A stretch of 49,109 nucleotides of DNA. Origin: PVC group bacterium (lineage in GTDB: Bacteria > Verrucomicrobiota > Kiritimatiellia > CAIKKV01). The notes under the pieces are model-generated. The model did not search any database. It was given only the letters and a program-made list of their open reading frames with translations, and had not been told where the DNA came from. A program made the position numbers and the translations under genes. Of this stretch, positions 28,677 through 36,751 are shown piece after piece (position 1 is the first letter of the stretch; every line of letters begins with the position of its first letter). The stretch lies in the NCBI GenBank assembly GCA_945898015.1, contig CAMDGM010000024.1:1-49109 (forward strand), in the 5' to 3' direction.

Positions 28677-30127
28677 CCGCGATCCGATCGATTTCCATGT
28701 TTGTTGTCCCCGGCCTGGCGGCGTTCCTGCTAGGGGGGTGCATGACCGTGGGACCGGATTACCGCAAGCCCGAGGTGCCCACGCCGACGAATTGGACCTC
28801 CCGTGTGGAGGGCGCCGTTTCGAACGGTCTCCTGGATCCGGGGACGCTGGGCCAGTGGTGGCGCGTGTTTAACGATCCCGTGCTGACCGGCCTCGTGGCT
28901 CGCGCCGAACGGAACAATCTCGACGTCCGGCAGGCCGAGGCGCGGCTGCGCCAGGCGCGCGCGCAGCGCGGCTTGGCGGATGCGGACCGCCTGCCCACGG
29001 CATCGGTCTCCGCCTCCGCGCGGCGGACCCGCACCGGCGGACAGACGGGCGGAAGCGCGACGACCTATGCCGGCGGATTCGACGCGAGTTGGGAGTTGGA
29101 CTTGTTCGGGGGAAAGCGGCGCGCGGCGGAATCGGCGGAAGCCTCGTTGCAGGCCTCGCAGGAATCCCTGCGCGACGTGACGGTCTCGCTCCTCGCGGAG
29201 GTGGCGCTGAACTATGTGCAGGTCCGCTCCTGCCAGGCGCGGCTGGCGATCATTGGCACGAACCTGGCCGCACAGGTGGAGACCTATGACCTTACCCGCT
29301 GGCGGCAGCAGGCAAACCTCGTCACGCAGTTGGATGTGGACCAGGCGCGCATGAGCCTGGAGCAGACGCGCGCCTCGCTCCCGGTGATCCGCACCAGCCT
29401 GGACCAGGCCGAGCATCAGCTGGCCGTCCTGCTCGGCGAGGCGCCGGGCCGCCTTGCCGCGGAACTGGCGGCGGGCCCGTCGGCGGTTCCGTCGGCCGGG
29501 CCGTCGATCGCGGTGGGCGTGCCGGCCGATGTGCTGCGGCAGCGGCCCGACGTGCGGGCCGCGGAGCGCAAGCTGGCGGTTCAGACCGCGCAGATCGGAG
29601 TGGCCGAGGCGGCCCGCTATCCCGACCTGTCGCTGAGCGGCTCGATTGGTGTCGAGGCGCTGGTCTTTCACGATTTGTTCACCGCTGGCGCACGGACGGC
29701 CCAGGGCCTGCTCAACGCGGGGGCCGCTGTGTTTGACGGCGGGCGGATCCGGCAGAAGGTGGCCATCCAGACGGCGCTTCAGGAGGAGGCCCTGGCCGCC
29801 TATGAGGCGGCCGTGCTGACCGCGCTCAGGGACGTCGAGGATGCGCTGGTCGCCTACGCGAACGACCAGGCCCGGCAGCGCGCCCTGCAGGAGGCCGAGG
29901 CGGCGGGCGTGAGCGCCTTCCGCCTGGCGCGCGACACGTATGCCTCCGGGCTGGCCGATTTTCAGACGGTGCTCAGCACCCAGCAGTCCCTGCTGATCGT
30001 GCAGAACTCGCTGGCTTCCTGCCAGGCGGACACCACCTCCGATCTCATCCGCCTCTACAAGGCGCTGGGCGGCGGATGGTCCCCTGCCGCGGGAGAGGCC
30101 GGCGAACCGGAAATGACGAGCCAGTGA
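28673..30127 (+). CDS. Outer membrane efflux channel lipoprotein (TolC/OprM, NodT type)
   Basis: 484 aa. Lipoprotein signal (VVPGLAAFLLGGCMTVGPDY) with the family N-terminus VGPDYRKPEVPTP. Two homologous outer-membrane-efflux halves follow, with long alpha-helical hairpins (LDVRQAEARLRQARAQRGLA; LRDVEDALVAYANDQARQRA) and the linker VPADVLRQRPDVRAAERKLA typical of NodT/OprM. It forms a trimeric channel across the outer membrane and periplasm. Translationally coupled to the regulator upstream; partners are the MacA- and MacB-like proteins downstream. Confidence 0.93.
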   Translation: MTAIRSISMFVVPGLAAFLLGGCMTVGPDYRKPEVPTPTNWTSRVEGAVSNGLLDPGTLGQWWRVFNDPVLTGLVARAERNNLDVRQAEARLRQARAQRGLADADRLPTASVSASARRTRTGGQTGGSATTYAGGFDASWELDLFGGKRRAAESAEASLQASQESLRDVTVSLLAEVALNYVQVRSCQARLAIIGTNLAAQVETYDLTRWRQQANLVTQLDVDQARMSLEQTRASLPVIRTSLDQAEHQLAVLLGEAPGRLAAELAAGPSAVPSAGPSIAVGVPADVLRQRPDVRAAERKLAVQTAQIGVAEAARYPDLSLSGSIGVEALVFHDLFTAGARTAQGLLNAGAAVFDGGRIRQKVAIQTALQEEALAAYEAAVLTALRDVEDALVAYANDQARQRALQEAEAAGVSAFRLARDTYASGLADFQTVLSTQQSLLIVQNSLASCQADTTSDLIRLYKALGGGWSPAAGEAGEPEMTSQ

Positions 30128-30143
30128 CAGGAGTTCGAACACG

Positions 30144-31442
30144 ATGAATACCCCCCAACCTTTACAGACGCTGGACGTGGCTAAAACGCTGGGCTTGCAG
30201 GAGCATCCCTCCCGGCGGCGCCTCCGCCTCTTCCTGATCGTTTTCTTCGTGCTCGCTGCGGCGGTCGCGGCATTCTTTGTCTACCGCGCCCGCACCCGTG
30301 CGGCCGGGGGGCCCCGGTACGCGACGCAACCGGCGACCCGGGGTAACCTGGTGGAGACGGTCAGCGCCACCGGCACGCTGGTGCCTGTAAACGAGGTTGA
30401 CGTGGGTTCCGAAGTGTCGGGCACGATCAAGACCGTGGAGGTCGACTACAACGACCGGGTCACGGTGGGGCAGGTGCTGGTGCGGATCGACACCACGAAA
30501 CTGGCGGCGCAGGTGCTGCAGGCCGAGGCCGGCCTGGCGGCGGTGCGCGCGAAAGTGCTGGAAGCCGAGGCCACCCAGCAGGAGGCGGAGGCGCAACTGG
30601 CCCGGCTGGCGCACGTGCGCGAACTGAGCGGCGGCAAGGTGCCGTCCGAGTTTGAATTCCAGGCGCAGCAGGCGTCCGTCGCCCGCGCCAAAGCCGGGCT
30701 CGCGAGCGCGAAGGCAGACGTGGTCCAGGCGCAGGCCGCGCTTGATCTCACCCGGTCGGACATGGATAAGGCCGTGATTCACTCGCCGGTCAACGGTGTG
30801 GTGCTGACCCGCCAGATCGAGCCCGGCCAGACCGTGGCCGCCTCGTTCTCGGCGCCGGTTCTGTTCACGCTGGCGGAAGACCTGGCGAAGCTGGAGTTGC
30901 AGGTGGACGTGGACGAAGCCGACGTGGGACGGGTGCGGGAGGGGCTGGAGGCGACGTTCACGGTGGACGCCTATCCGGACCGCCGTTTTCCCGCCACCAT
31001 CACCCAGGTGCGGTTTGGCTCCAAGACGACCGATGGCGTGGTCACCTACACCACGGTGCTGAAGGTGAGCAACGACGACCTGTCCCTCCGGCCGGGCATG
31101 ACGGCGACCGCGGTGATCACGACCCGGAAGGCGGAAAACGCGCTGCTGGTGCCCATCGCCGCGCTGCGCTTCGAACCGCCGCAGGCGCCCGCCGCCGGGG
31201 CGACGGCGGTCAAGAAGAGTGTGCTCAGCTCGCTCATTCCGCATCCCCCGCGCCGGGAGACAAAGCAGCCTGGGTCGGCCAAAAACGGCAAGGAGCCCAA
31301 GGTTTATGTGCTGCTGGACGGCCAGCTCAAGACCGTGCCGGTGACCACGGGGATGTCCGACGGCATCCAGACCGAGATCACGGGCGGCGCGCTCGAGCCG
31401 GGCATGGACGTGGTGACCGAACTGCTGGCGGCCGGGAAATGA
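30144..31442 (+). CDS. MacA-like periplasmic adaptor (HlyD/RND membrane fusion protein)
   Basis: 432 aa. One N-terminal transmembrane helix (LRLFLIVFFVLAAAVAAFFV), a barrel-sandwich hybrid (VSATGTLVPVNEVDVGSEVS), an alpha-helical hairpin of roughly residues 115-200, the lipoyl return strand (VIHSPVNGVVLTRQIEPGQT), a beta-barrel and a membrane-proximal domain. This is the MacA layout, linking the ABC transporter to the outer membrane channel. An unusual proline- and lysine-rich insert lies near residues 350-390 (SSLIPHPPRRETKQPGSAKN). AGGAG lies about ten bases upstream. Confidence 0.92.
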   Translation: MNTPQPLQTLDVAKTLGLQEHPSRRRLRLFLIVFFVLAAAVAAFFVYRARTRAAGGPRYATQPATRGNLVETVSATGTLVPVNEVDVGSEVSGTIKTVEVDYNDRVTVGQVLVRIDTTKLAAQVLQAEAGLAAVRAKVLEAEATQQEAEAQLARLAHVRELSGGKVPSEFEFQAQQASVARAKAGLASAKADVVQAQAALDLTRSDMDKAVIHSPVNGVVLTRQIEPGQTVAASFSAPVLFTLAEDLAKLELQVDVDEADVGRVREGLEATFTVDAYPDRRFPATITQVRFGSKTTDGVVTYTTVLKVSNDDLSLRPGMTATAVITTRKAENALLVPIAALRFEPPQAPAAGATAVKKSVLSSLIPHPPRRETKQPGSAKNGKEPKVYVLLDGQLKTVPVTTGMSDGIQTEITGGALEPGMDVVTELLAAGK

Positions 31443-32164
31443 ACGGGAACGAGTCAACCAGCACGGGGCCGGCGCTGATCGAGCTGGCCGGCGTCACCCG
31501 GGTCTACGGGACCGGCGATGCCGCGGTGCATGCGCTGGGCGGAGTGGATCTGGCGATCGTCCAGGGCGAGTTCGTGGCCGTCATGGGGCCAAGCGGGTCT
31601 GGCAAGAGCACGGCCATGAACATCCTGGGCTGCCTGGATACGCCCACGAGCGGGACCTACCGGTTCCTGGGCGTGGAGGTCGGGGGGCTGACGCACAACC
31701 CGCGCGCGCGGCTGAGGCGGAACTATCTCGGCTTTGTGTTCCAGGGGTTCAACCTGCTCAACCGCACCTCGGCCCTGGAGAACGTCGAGCTGCCGCTGAT
31801 CTATCGGGGTGACTCGCCAGGCGTGCGGCGGGCCCAGGCGCGGCAGGCGCTGGCGCAGGTGGGGCTGACGGGGTGGGAGCACCACACGCCGGGCGAACTG
31901 TCCGGCGGTCAGCAGCAGCGCGTGGCCATTGCCCGCGCGATGGTCACCCGCCCCGTGGTGCTGCTGGCCGATGAACCGACCGGCAACCTCGACTCCGCGC
32001 GGAGCGCGGAGATCATGCATCTGCTGACGGCGATCAACCGCGATCACGGGGTGACCGTGATTATGGTGACGCACGAGCCCGACATGGCCGCCTACGCGAA
32101 GCGGACCATCCGCTTCCGCGACGGTTTGATTGAAACGGACCATTCGCATACCGGAGGTGGGTGA
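31439..32164 (+). CDS. ABC transporter ATP-binding protein of MacB/LolD type
   Basis: 241 aa, cytoplasmic ATPase. Walker [11 protein letters not shown]-loop [18 protein letters not shown], signature [15 protein letters not shown], Walker [15 protein letters not shown], and the H-loop histidine in VIMVTHEPD. The fold and the FQGFNLL motif are those of MacB, LolD and FtsE ATPases. The start overlaps the adaptor stop by four bases. In E. coli MacB this domain is fused to the permease; here the two are separate genes. Confidence 0.94.
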   Translation: MNGNESTSTGPALIELAGVTRVYGTGDAAVHALGGVDLAIVQGEFVAVMGPSGSGKSTAMNILGCLDTPTSGTYRFLGVEVGGLTHNPRARLRRNYLGFVFQGFNLLNRTSALENVELPLIYRGDSPGVRRAQARQALAQVGLTGWEHHTPGELSGGQQQRVAIARAMVTRPVVLLADEPTGNLDSARSAEIMHLLTAINRDHGVTVIMVTHEPDMAAYAKRTIRFRDGLIETDHSHTGGG

Positions 32165-33369
32165 TGCTGTGGAATGCTGTTCTTCTGGCCTTGCGGGAAC
32201 TGCGCCGGAACACGATGCGCTCGTTCCTCACGATGCTGGGCATCATCATCGGCGTGGCCGCCGTGATCATCCTGGTGACGCTCGGCGGCGGGGCGACCCG
32301 GCAGGTCACCGAGCAGATCGCCTCCCTGGGCAGCAACCTGCTCATGATCCGCCCTGGCAAGCACATGGGGCCGGCCCAGTCGACGGGCGCGGCGCCCTTC
32401 AAGCTGGCCGACGCCGAGGCCCTGGCCCGGGACGTGCCGGCGCTGGCCGCGGTGGCGCCCACGGCCGGGAGCGCCATGACGGCGATCTTCGCGAACGAGA
32501 ATTGGAATACGGCGGTCACGGGGAGCTCGGAGCAGTATTTCCGGGTCAGCAACCGCCAGCTCAAGAGCGGGCGGCTGTTTACGGCCTCCGACGTGCGGTC
32601 CGGCTCGGCGGTGTGCGTGATCGGCGAGACGGTGCGCGCCAAGCTGTTCGGGACGCGCGATCCCATCGGCAGCCGGATCCGGCTGAACAAGCTGTCGTGC
32701 GAGGTGATCGGCCTGCTCGAGGCCAAGGGGCAATCCACGATGGGGAGCGATCAGGACGACATCGTGGTCATCCCCCTGCGCACTTTCCATCGCCGCGTGG
32801 CGGGCAATACGGACGTGGGCATGATCCAGGTGTCGGTGCGGGACGGGGAGTCGACCGCGAAGGCCGAGGAGGCGATTACGCGGGTGCTGCGCGCGCGCCG
32901 GCATCTCTCGGAGTCGGAGGAGGATAATTTTGATGTGTTTGACCTGAAGGAGATCGCGACGATGCTCTCGGGCACGACCCGGGTGCTGACCTCGCTGCTG
33001 GGCGCGGTGGCGGCGGTGAGCCTGCTGGTCGGCGGCATCGGCATCATGAACATTATGCTGGTGTCGGTGACGGAGCGGACGCGGGAGATCGGCACGCGGC
33101 TGGCCATCGGGGCCCTGGAGCGGGAGGTGCTGTTGCAGTTTCTGGTGGAGGCGGTGGTCCTGTCGTCCTTCGGCGGGCTGATTGGCATCCTGGTGGCGCT
33201 GGGTTCCTCCCTCGCGCTGGCGGGGGTGCTCGGCATCCCGTTCGTGCTGAACGCGCCGATTGTCCTGATATCGTTCCTGTTTTCGGCTGCCGTGGGCGTG
33301 GTGTTCGGCTTTTTCCCCGCGCGCAAGGCCGCGCGGCTGGATCCCATCGACGCCCTGCGCCACGAATAA
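32164..33369 (+). CDS. MacB/FtsX-type ABC permease
   Basis: GGAGG at 32153-32157 is best spaced for ATG 32164 rather than the GTG at 32161; 401 aa. An N-terminal transmembrane helix (FLTMLGIIIGVAAVIILVTL) is followed by a periplasmic MacB core domain of about 220 residues and a C-terminal FtsX bundle of three helices with the hallmark GGIGIMNIMLVSVTERTREI, then GTRLAIGA. Works as a dimer with the ATPase encoded just upstream, driving efflux or lipoprotein transport through the MacA-like adaptor and outer membrane channel. Last gene of the operon. Confidence 0.93.
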   Translation: MLWNAVLLALRELRRNTMRSFLTMLGIIIGVAAVIILVTLGGGATRQVTEQIASLGSNLLMIRPGKHMGPAQSTGAAPFKLADAEALARDVPALAAVAPTAGSAMTAIFANENWNTAVTGSSEQYFRVSNRQLKSGRLFTASDVRSGSAVCVIGETVRAKLFGTRDPIGSRIRLNKLSCEVIGLLEAKGQSTMGSDQDDIVVIPLRTFHRRVAGNTDVGMIQVSVRDGESTAKAEEAITRVLRARRHLSESEEDNFDVFDLKEIATMLSGTTRVLTSLLGAVAAVSLLVGGIGIMNIMLVSVTERTREIGTRLAIGALEREVLLQFLVEAVVLSSFGGLIGILVALGSSLALAGVLGIPFVLNAPIVLISFLFSAAVGVVFGFFPARKAARLDPIDALRHE

Positions 33370-33411
33370 CCCGTGACACGCGAGTGCAACGGCCGGCCAG
33401 GGATGGGGATT

Positions 33412-33485
33412 TGGAGCGGATGGGGATCGAACCCACGGCCTCCAGAGTGCGATTCTGGCGCTCTACCAAACTGAGCTACCGCCCC
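33412..33485 (-). tRNA. tRNA-Ala, anticodon CGC
   Basis: A complete 74-nt cloverleaf on the reverse strand: acceptor GGGGCGG/CCGCTCC, D arm GCTC/GAGC, anticodon stem CCAGA/TCTGG with loop ATCGCAC, T arm GTGGG/CCCAT with loop TTCGATC. The anticodon is CGC (33451-33449), reading GCG. The acceptor carries the G3-U70 wobble pair and A73, the main alanine identity elements. The 3' CCA is not encoded, so it must be added by CCA-adding enzyme. Confidence 0.95.
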
Positions 33486-33502
33486 ATAAAAGTGAGGCGA
33501 GC

Positions 33503-33532
33503 AAGATAGCCGAACCCGGCTTGCCTTGTAAA
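33503..33532 (-). promoter_or_regulatory. Promoter of tRNA-Ala
   Basis: On the reverse strand TTTACA (33532-33527) and TATCTT (33508-33503) are 18 bp apart, with transcription expected about 10 nt before the tRNA 5' end. Confidence 0.65.
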
Positions 33533-33581
33533 GGGGGATGTTCAGTTATTTTCCGCCCGGGTTTCCTGCCAAATTGCGTCG

Positions 33582-33611
33582 TTGACAGGGGGGAGGCCGG
33601 CGTGCAATTAT
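33582..33611 (+). promoter_or_regulatory. Candidate promoter of thrS
   Basis: A consensus TTGACA (33582-33587) with AATTAT (33606-33611) 18 bp downstream. The predicted leader before thrS is about 30 nt, too short for a T-box or an E. coli-like operator domain. Confidence 0.5.
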
Positions 33612-33648
33612 TAAAAGTCAGGTTTATTCAGAATACAAGGGCGTTGGC

Positions 33649-35421
33649 GTGCCCGTTTTTGAACGCCGCGGCGAGGAGATTATCTCTTTGGAACAGGAAC
33701 AGGAAGTGTTGCGTCACAGCGCGGCCCATGTGTTGGCCGCCGCCCTTTGCCGGCTTTACAAGGGCATCCAGCTTGACATCGGACCCGCCACGGACACCGG
33801 CTTTTACTACGATATCGACATGCCCCGCAAGCTGACGCCGGAAGATTTTCCGGAAATCGAGGCTGAGATGGCCCGCCTGGTGGCCGCCAATCTGCCGTTC
33901 GAGCGCCTGGAGGTCTCCCGGGCGCAGGCCGCGGACCTGCTGAAAGCGGCGGGGCAGACCCGGTTCAAGCTGGAGCGCCTGGCCGACATTCCCGAGGGTG
34001 AAGTCATCACCCTGTTCCGGTGCGGCGATTTTCTCGATTTGTGCCGGGGGCCCCACGTGGCGGGCACGGGCGCGGTCAAGGCGTTCAAGCTCATGATGGT
34101 GGCGGGCTCGTATTTCCGCGGCACCGAGAAGAATCCGATGCTTCAGCGCATCAGTGGCGTGGTCCGCGAATCCAGCGAGGCGCTGGCCGAGTACCTGCAT
34201 CAGCTGGAAGAGGCCCAGAAGCGGGACCATCGCAAGCTGGGCAAGGAGCTCGATTTATTCAGCGTGCAGGACGACGTGGGGCCGGGCCTGATCCACTGGC
34301 ACCCCAAGGGCGCGCGGATCCGGGCGATCATCGAGGAATTTTGGCGCCAGGAGCATTTCAAGGGCGGGTATGACCTGCTCTATTCGCCCCACATCGGGCA
34401 GGCGGGGCTATGGCAGACCTCCGGACATCTGGACTTTTACAAGCAGGGCATGTACGCGTCCATGCTCGTCGACGAGACGGCCTATTACGTCAAGCCGATG
34501 AACTGCCCCTTTCACATCCAGATTTTCAAGAGCCGCAAACGCTCCTACCGTGACCTGCCGCTGCGCTGGGCGGAGCTGGGCACGGTGTACCGCTACGAGG
34601 ACAGCGGGGCCCTGCATGGCCTGCTGCGCGTCCGGGGGTTCACCCAGGACGATGCCCATATCTTTTGCACGCCCGAGCAGGTCGAGGCGGAGGTTGCCCG
34701 GGCGGTCCGGTTCGCCCTGGCCATGTGGAAAGCCTTCGGGTTCACCCAGATTACGGCCTATCTGTCCACCCGCCCCGCCAAGGCGGTGGGCGAGGCCGCG
34801 CGGTGGGACCAGGCCACCCTGTCGCTCGAGAACGCCCTGAAGGCCGAAGGGCTGGCCTACAAGGTGGATGTCGGGGGCGGCGCGTTTTACGGGCCCAAGA
34901 TCGACCTCAAGGTGCGGGATGCGATTGGCCGCGAATGGCAGATGACGACGGTGCAGTTCGATTTCAATCTGCCGGAGCGGTTCGACCTGGTGTACACCGG
35001 TTCGGACGGGCTGGACCATCGCCCGTACATGGTGCACCGGGCCCTGCTCGGAAGCCTGGAGCGGTTTTTCGGCGTGTTGATCGAGCATTACGCGGGCGCC
35101 TTCCCCCTGTGGCTGGCGCCGGAGCAGGTGCGGGTGCTGCCCCTGACCGACAAGCAGGCCGAAGCGGCTCAAACGCTGGCCGACACGCTCCGCCAGGCGG
35201 GCTTCCGGGTTTCCGTGGATGCCGGTTCCGGCAAGCTGGGCGCCAAGATTCGCGAGGCGCAGGTGGACAAGATTCCGTATATGGCGGTGCTGGGCGGCCG
35301 CGAGGTCGAGCAGAACCGGGTGGCGGTGCGCAGCCGGTCCCTGGGGGATCTGGGCGCGATGGAGCTGGAGGCGTTTCTGGCGAAGCTGAGGGACGAGGAA
35401 GCGCGCCGGGGCTTGGAATAA
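33649..35421 (+). CDS. thrS: Threonine-tRNA ligase
   Basis: 590 aa from a GTG start; AAGGG about seven bases upstream. The N-terminal TGS domain of longer ThrS forms is missing: the protein begins almost directly with the editing domain (LRHSAAHVLAAAL, TDTGFYYDID, CRGPHV). The class II catalytic core follows, with the zinc ligands in VKPMNCPFH, DDAHIFC and PYMVHRA and motif 3 in MVHRALLGSLERFFGVLIEH; the C-terminal anticodon-binding domain starts near VRVLPLTDKQ. First gene of the thrS-infC-rpmI-rplT-pheST cluster. Confidence 0.96.
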   Translation: MPVFERRGEEIISLEQEQEVLRHSAAHVLAAALCRLYKGIQLDIGPATDTGFYYDIDMPRKLTPEDFPEIEAEMARLVAANLPFERLEVSRAQAADLLKAAGQTRFKLERLADIPEGEVITLFRCGDFLDLCRGPHVAGTGAVKAFKLMMVAGSYFRGTEKNPMLQRISGVVRESSEALAEYLHQLEEAQKRDHRKLGKELDLFSVQDDVGPGLIHWHPKGARIRAIIEEFWRQEHFKGGYDLLYSPHIGQAGLWQTSGHLDFYKQGMYASMLVDETAYYVKPMNCPFHIQIFKSRKRSYRDLPLRWAELGTVYRYEDSGALHGLLRVRGFTQDDAHIFCTPEQVEAEVARAVRFALAMWKAFGFTQITAYLSTRPAKAVGEAARWDQATLSLENALKAEGLAYKVDVGGGAFYGPKIDLKVRDAIGREWQMTTVQFDFNLPERFDLVYTGSDGLDHRPYMVHRALLGSLERFFGVLIEHYAGAFPLWLAPEQVRVLPLTDKQAEAAQTLADTLRQAGFRVSVDAGSGKLGAKIREAQVDKIPYMAVLGGREVEQNRVAVRSRSLGDLGAMELEAFLAKLRDEEARRGLE

Positions 35422-35472
35422 CGAAACGTCAGGTGGTCAACGTAGGGCCTGCCTGGTGGCGGCCCGCAGCAG

Positions 35473-35487
35473 AGGAGGTAGGTTATT
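35473..35487 (+). promoter_or_regulatory. infC ribosome binding site and AUU start codon
   Basis: AGGAGG (35473-35478), a six-base spacer, then ATT (35485-35487). An in-frame TAG at 35479-35481 rules out any start further upstream except GTT. The conserved IF3 N-terminus begins straight after ATT. The rare AUU start is the known basis of IF3 autoregulation in E. coli, because IF3 itself discriminates against such starts. Confidence 0.85.
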
Positions 35488-36006
35488 CGTCCGCAACTGA
35501 TTCGAGTCAATGAGAAGATCAGGGTTCCCCGTGTCCGGTGTATTGCCGCCGACGGGAATATGATCGGGATCATTCCCACGAACCAGGCCCGTGCCGATGC
35601 GCGCGCGCAGGGGCTCGATCTGGTGGAGATCTCACCCAACGTGGATCCGCCGGTTTGCAAGATCATGGATTTCGGCAAGTTTCTGTACGAGCAGAAACGG
35701 AAGGAAAAGGAAGCGAAGAAGCACCAGGCTTCCTCGGCCCTCAAGGAGTGCAAGTTCCATTCGAATGTGGCGGAGCACGATTTCGAGACCAAGGTCAACC
35801 ACATCCGGGGGTTCTTCGAGAAGGGGCACAAGGTCAAGGCATCGCTTTATTTCCGGGGCCGGGAGAATGCGCACCGGGAACTGGGCATGCAGGTCATGGA
35901 ACGCGTGGTCAAGGCCGTGACGGATGTGTGCGTGGTGGACCAGGCCCCGCGGCTGATCGGGAACCAGATCATCATGATCCTGGGCCCTAAATCAGGCAAG
36001 CGCTGA
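35485..36006 (+). CDS. infC: Translation initiation factor IF-3
   Basis: 173 aa when read from the ATT at 35485. Starting at the first ATG (35560) would remove 25 residues of the conserved N-domain (RPQLIRVNEKIRVPRVRCIA), so the non-standard start is strongly preferred. Family motifs: GLDLVEISPNVDPPVCKIMD, FGKFLYEQKRKEKEAKKHQ and the C-domain (VKASLYFRGRENAHRELGMQ). IF3 binds the 30S subunit, prevents early 50S joining and checks initiator tRNA and start codon. Follows thrS by 63 bp. Confidence 0.94.
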   Translation: MRPQLIRVNEKIRVPRVRCIAADGNMIGIIPTNQARADARAQGLDLVEISPNVDPPVCKIMDFGKFLYEQKRKEKEAKKHQASSALKECKFHSNVAEHDFETKVNHIRGFFEKGHKVKASLYFRGRENAHRELGMQVMERVVKAVTDVCVVDQAPRLIGNQIIMILGPKSGKR

Positions 36007-36105
36007 TCGCGCGGCGGTTCGTCAAGCCGGCCGGAAGAAAAAAACTGGACAGCCGGAGATCGATCCGGTAACCTATCGCCTTTATTTTTAATCAAGGACA
36101 AGTGT

Positions 36106-36300
36106 ATGGGGAAGCAAAAGACGAGAAAAGCCGTTGCCAAACGGTTCAAGGTCACGGCCAACGGGCGGGTCAAATTTGGCCGTCCGTGCAAGAGCCATCT
36201 GAATACCGGCAAGACCCGGAAACAGAAGCGGCACCTGCGTAAAGCCGGGGTCCTCAGTCATTCGTTCGAGATGAACATCCGCAAGATGTTGAAAGGTTGA
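36106..36300 (+). CDS. rpmI: Large ribosomal subunit protein bL35
   Basis: 64 aa, highly basic, with the bL35 pattern MGKQKTRKAVAKRFKVTANG, HLNTGKTRKQKRHLRKAG. AAGGA about eight bases before the ATG. In the 99-bp gap after infC there is a weak promoter-like pair (TGGACA 36046, TAACCT 36069, 17 bp apart) overlapping a small CCGGA/TCCGG hairpin. Confidence 0.96.
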   Translation: MGKQKTRKAVAKRFKVTANGRVKFGRPCKSHLNTGKTRKQKRHLRKAGVLSHSFEMNIRKMLKG

Positions 36301-36312
36301 AAGGGTTCACTT

Positions 36313-36669
36313 ATGCCTAGGGCAACTAATGCTCCGGCGTCCCGTAAGCGCCGGAAAAGAGTATTAAAGCAAGCCGCCGGTTTCCGCGGCAAGCGGAGCA
36401 AGCTGTTTCGTCAGGCCACCGAGGCCGTGGATCGCGCCATGCGCATGGCGACGGATCACCGCAAGCAGAAAAAGCGCACCTACCGCGCCCTGTGGATCGT
36501 CCGCATGTCCGCCGCCTGCCGCCAGGCGGGCATCACGTACAGCCGGTTTGTCCAGGGGTTGACCAAGGCCAAGGTCGGGCTGAATCGCAAGATGCTGGCC
36601 GAGATCGCCGTCCGTGATCCCGAGAGCTTTACCCAGCTGGTCGCGCAGGCCAAGAGCGCGCTGGCCTGA
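36313..36669 (+). CDS. rplT: Large ribosomal subunit protein bL20
   Basis: 118 aa, the normal length: RKRRKRVLKQAAGFRGKRSK, AMRMATDHRKQKKRTYRALW and YSRFVQGLTKAKVGLNRKML. It binds 23S rRNA early in assembly and represses its own operon in other bacteria. Twelve bases after rpmI; followed by a strong hairpin terminator. Confidence 0.97.
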   Translation: MPRATNAPASRKRRKRVLKQAAGFRGKRSKLFRQATEAVDRAMRMATDHRKQKKRTYRALWIVRMSAACRQAGITYSRFVQGLTKAKVGLNRKMLAEIAVRDPESFTQLVAQAKSALA

Positions 36670-36696
36670 CCGGACGTTTCGGAACCCGGCACTCTG

Positions 36697-36731
36697 AACA
36701 CGGCCAACCGCGCGGTTGGCCGTGTTTTTTT
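36697..36731 (+). terminator. Intrinsic terminator or attenuator between rplT and pheS
   Basis: AACACGGCCAACC (36697-36709), a gcgc loop and GGTTGGCCGTGTT (36714-36726) form a perfect 13-bp stem running into seven T residues (36725-36731). The pheS ATG follows 20 bases later with no room for a separate promoter, so some read-through is needed for pheST expression. Confidence 0.85.
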
Positions 36732-36751
36732 GTTTCCAGCGAAAGGCATCC

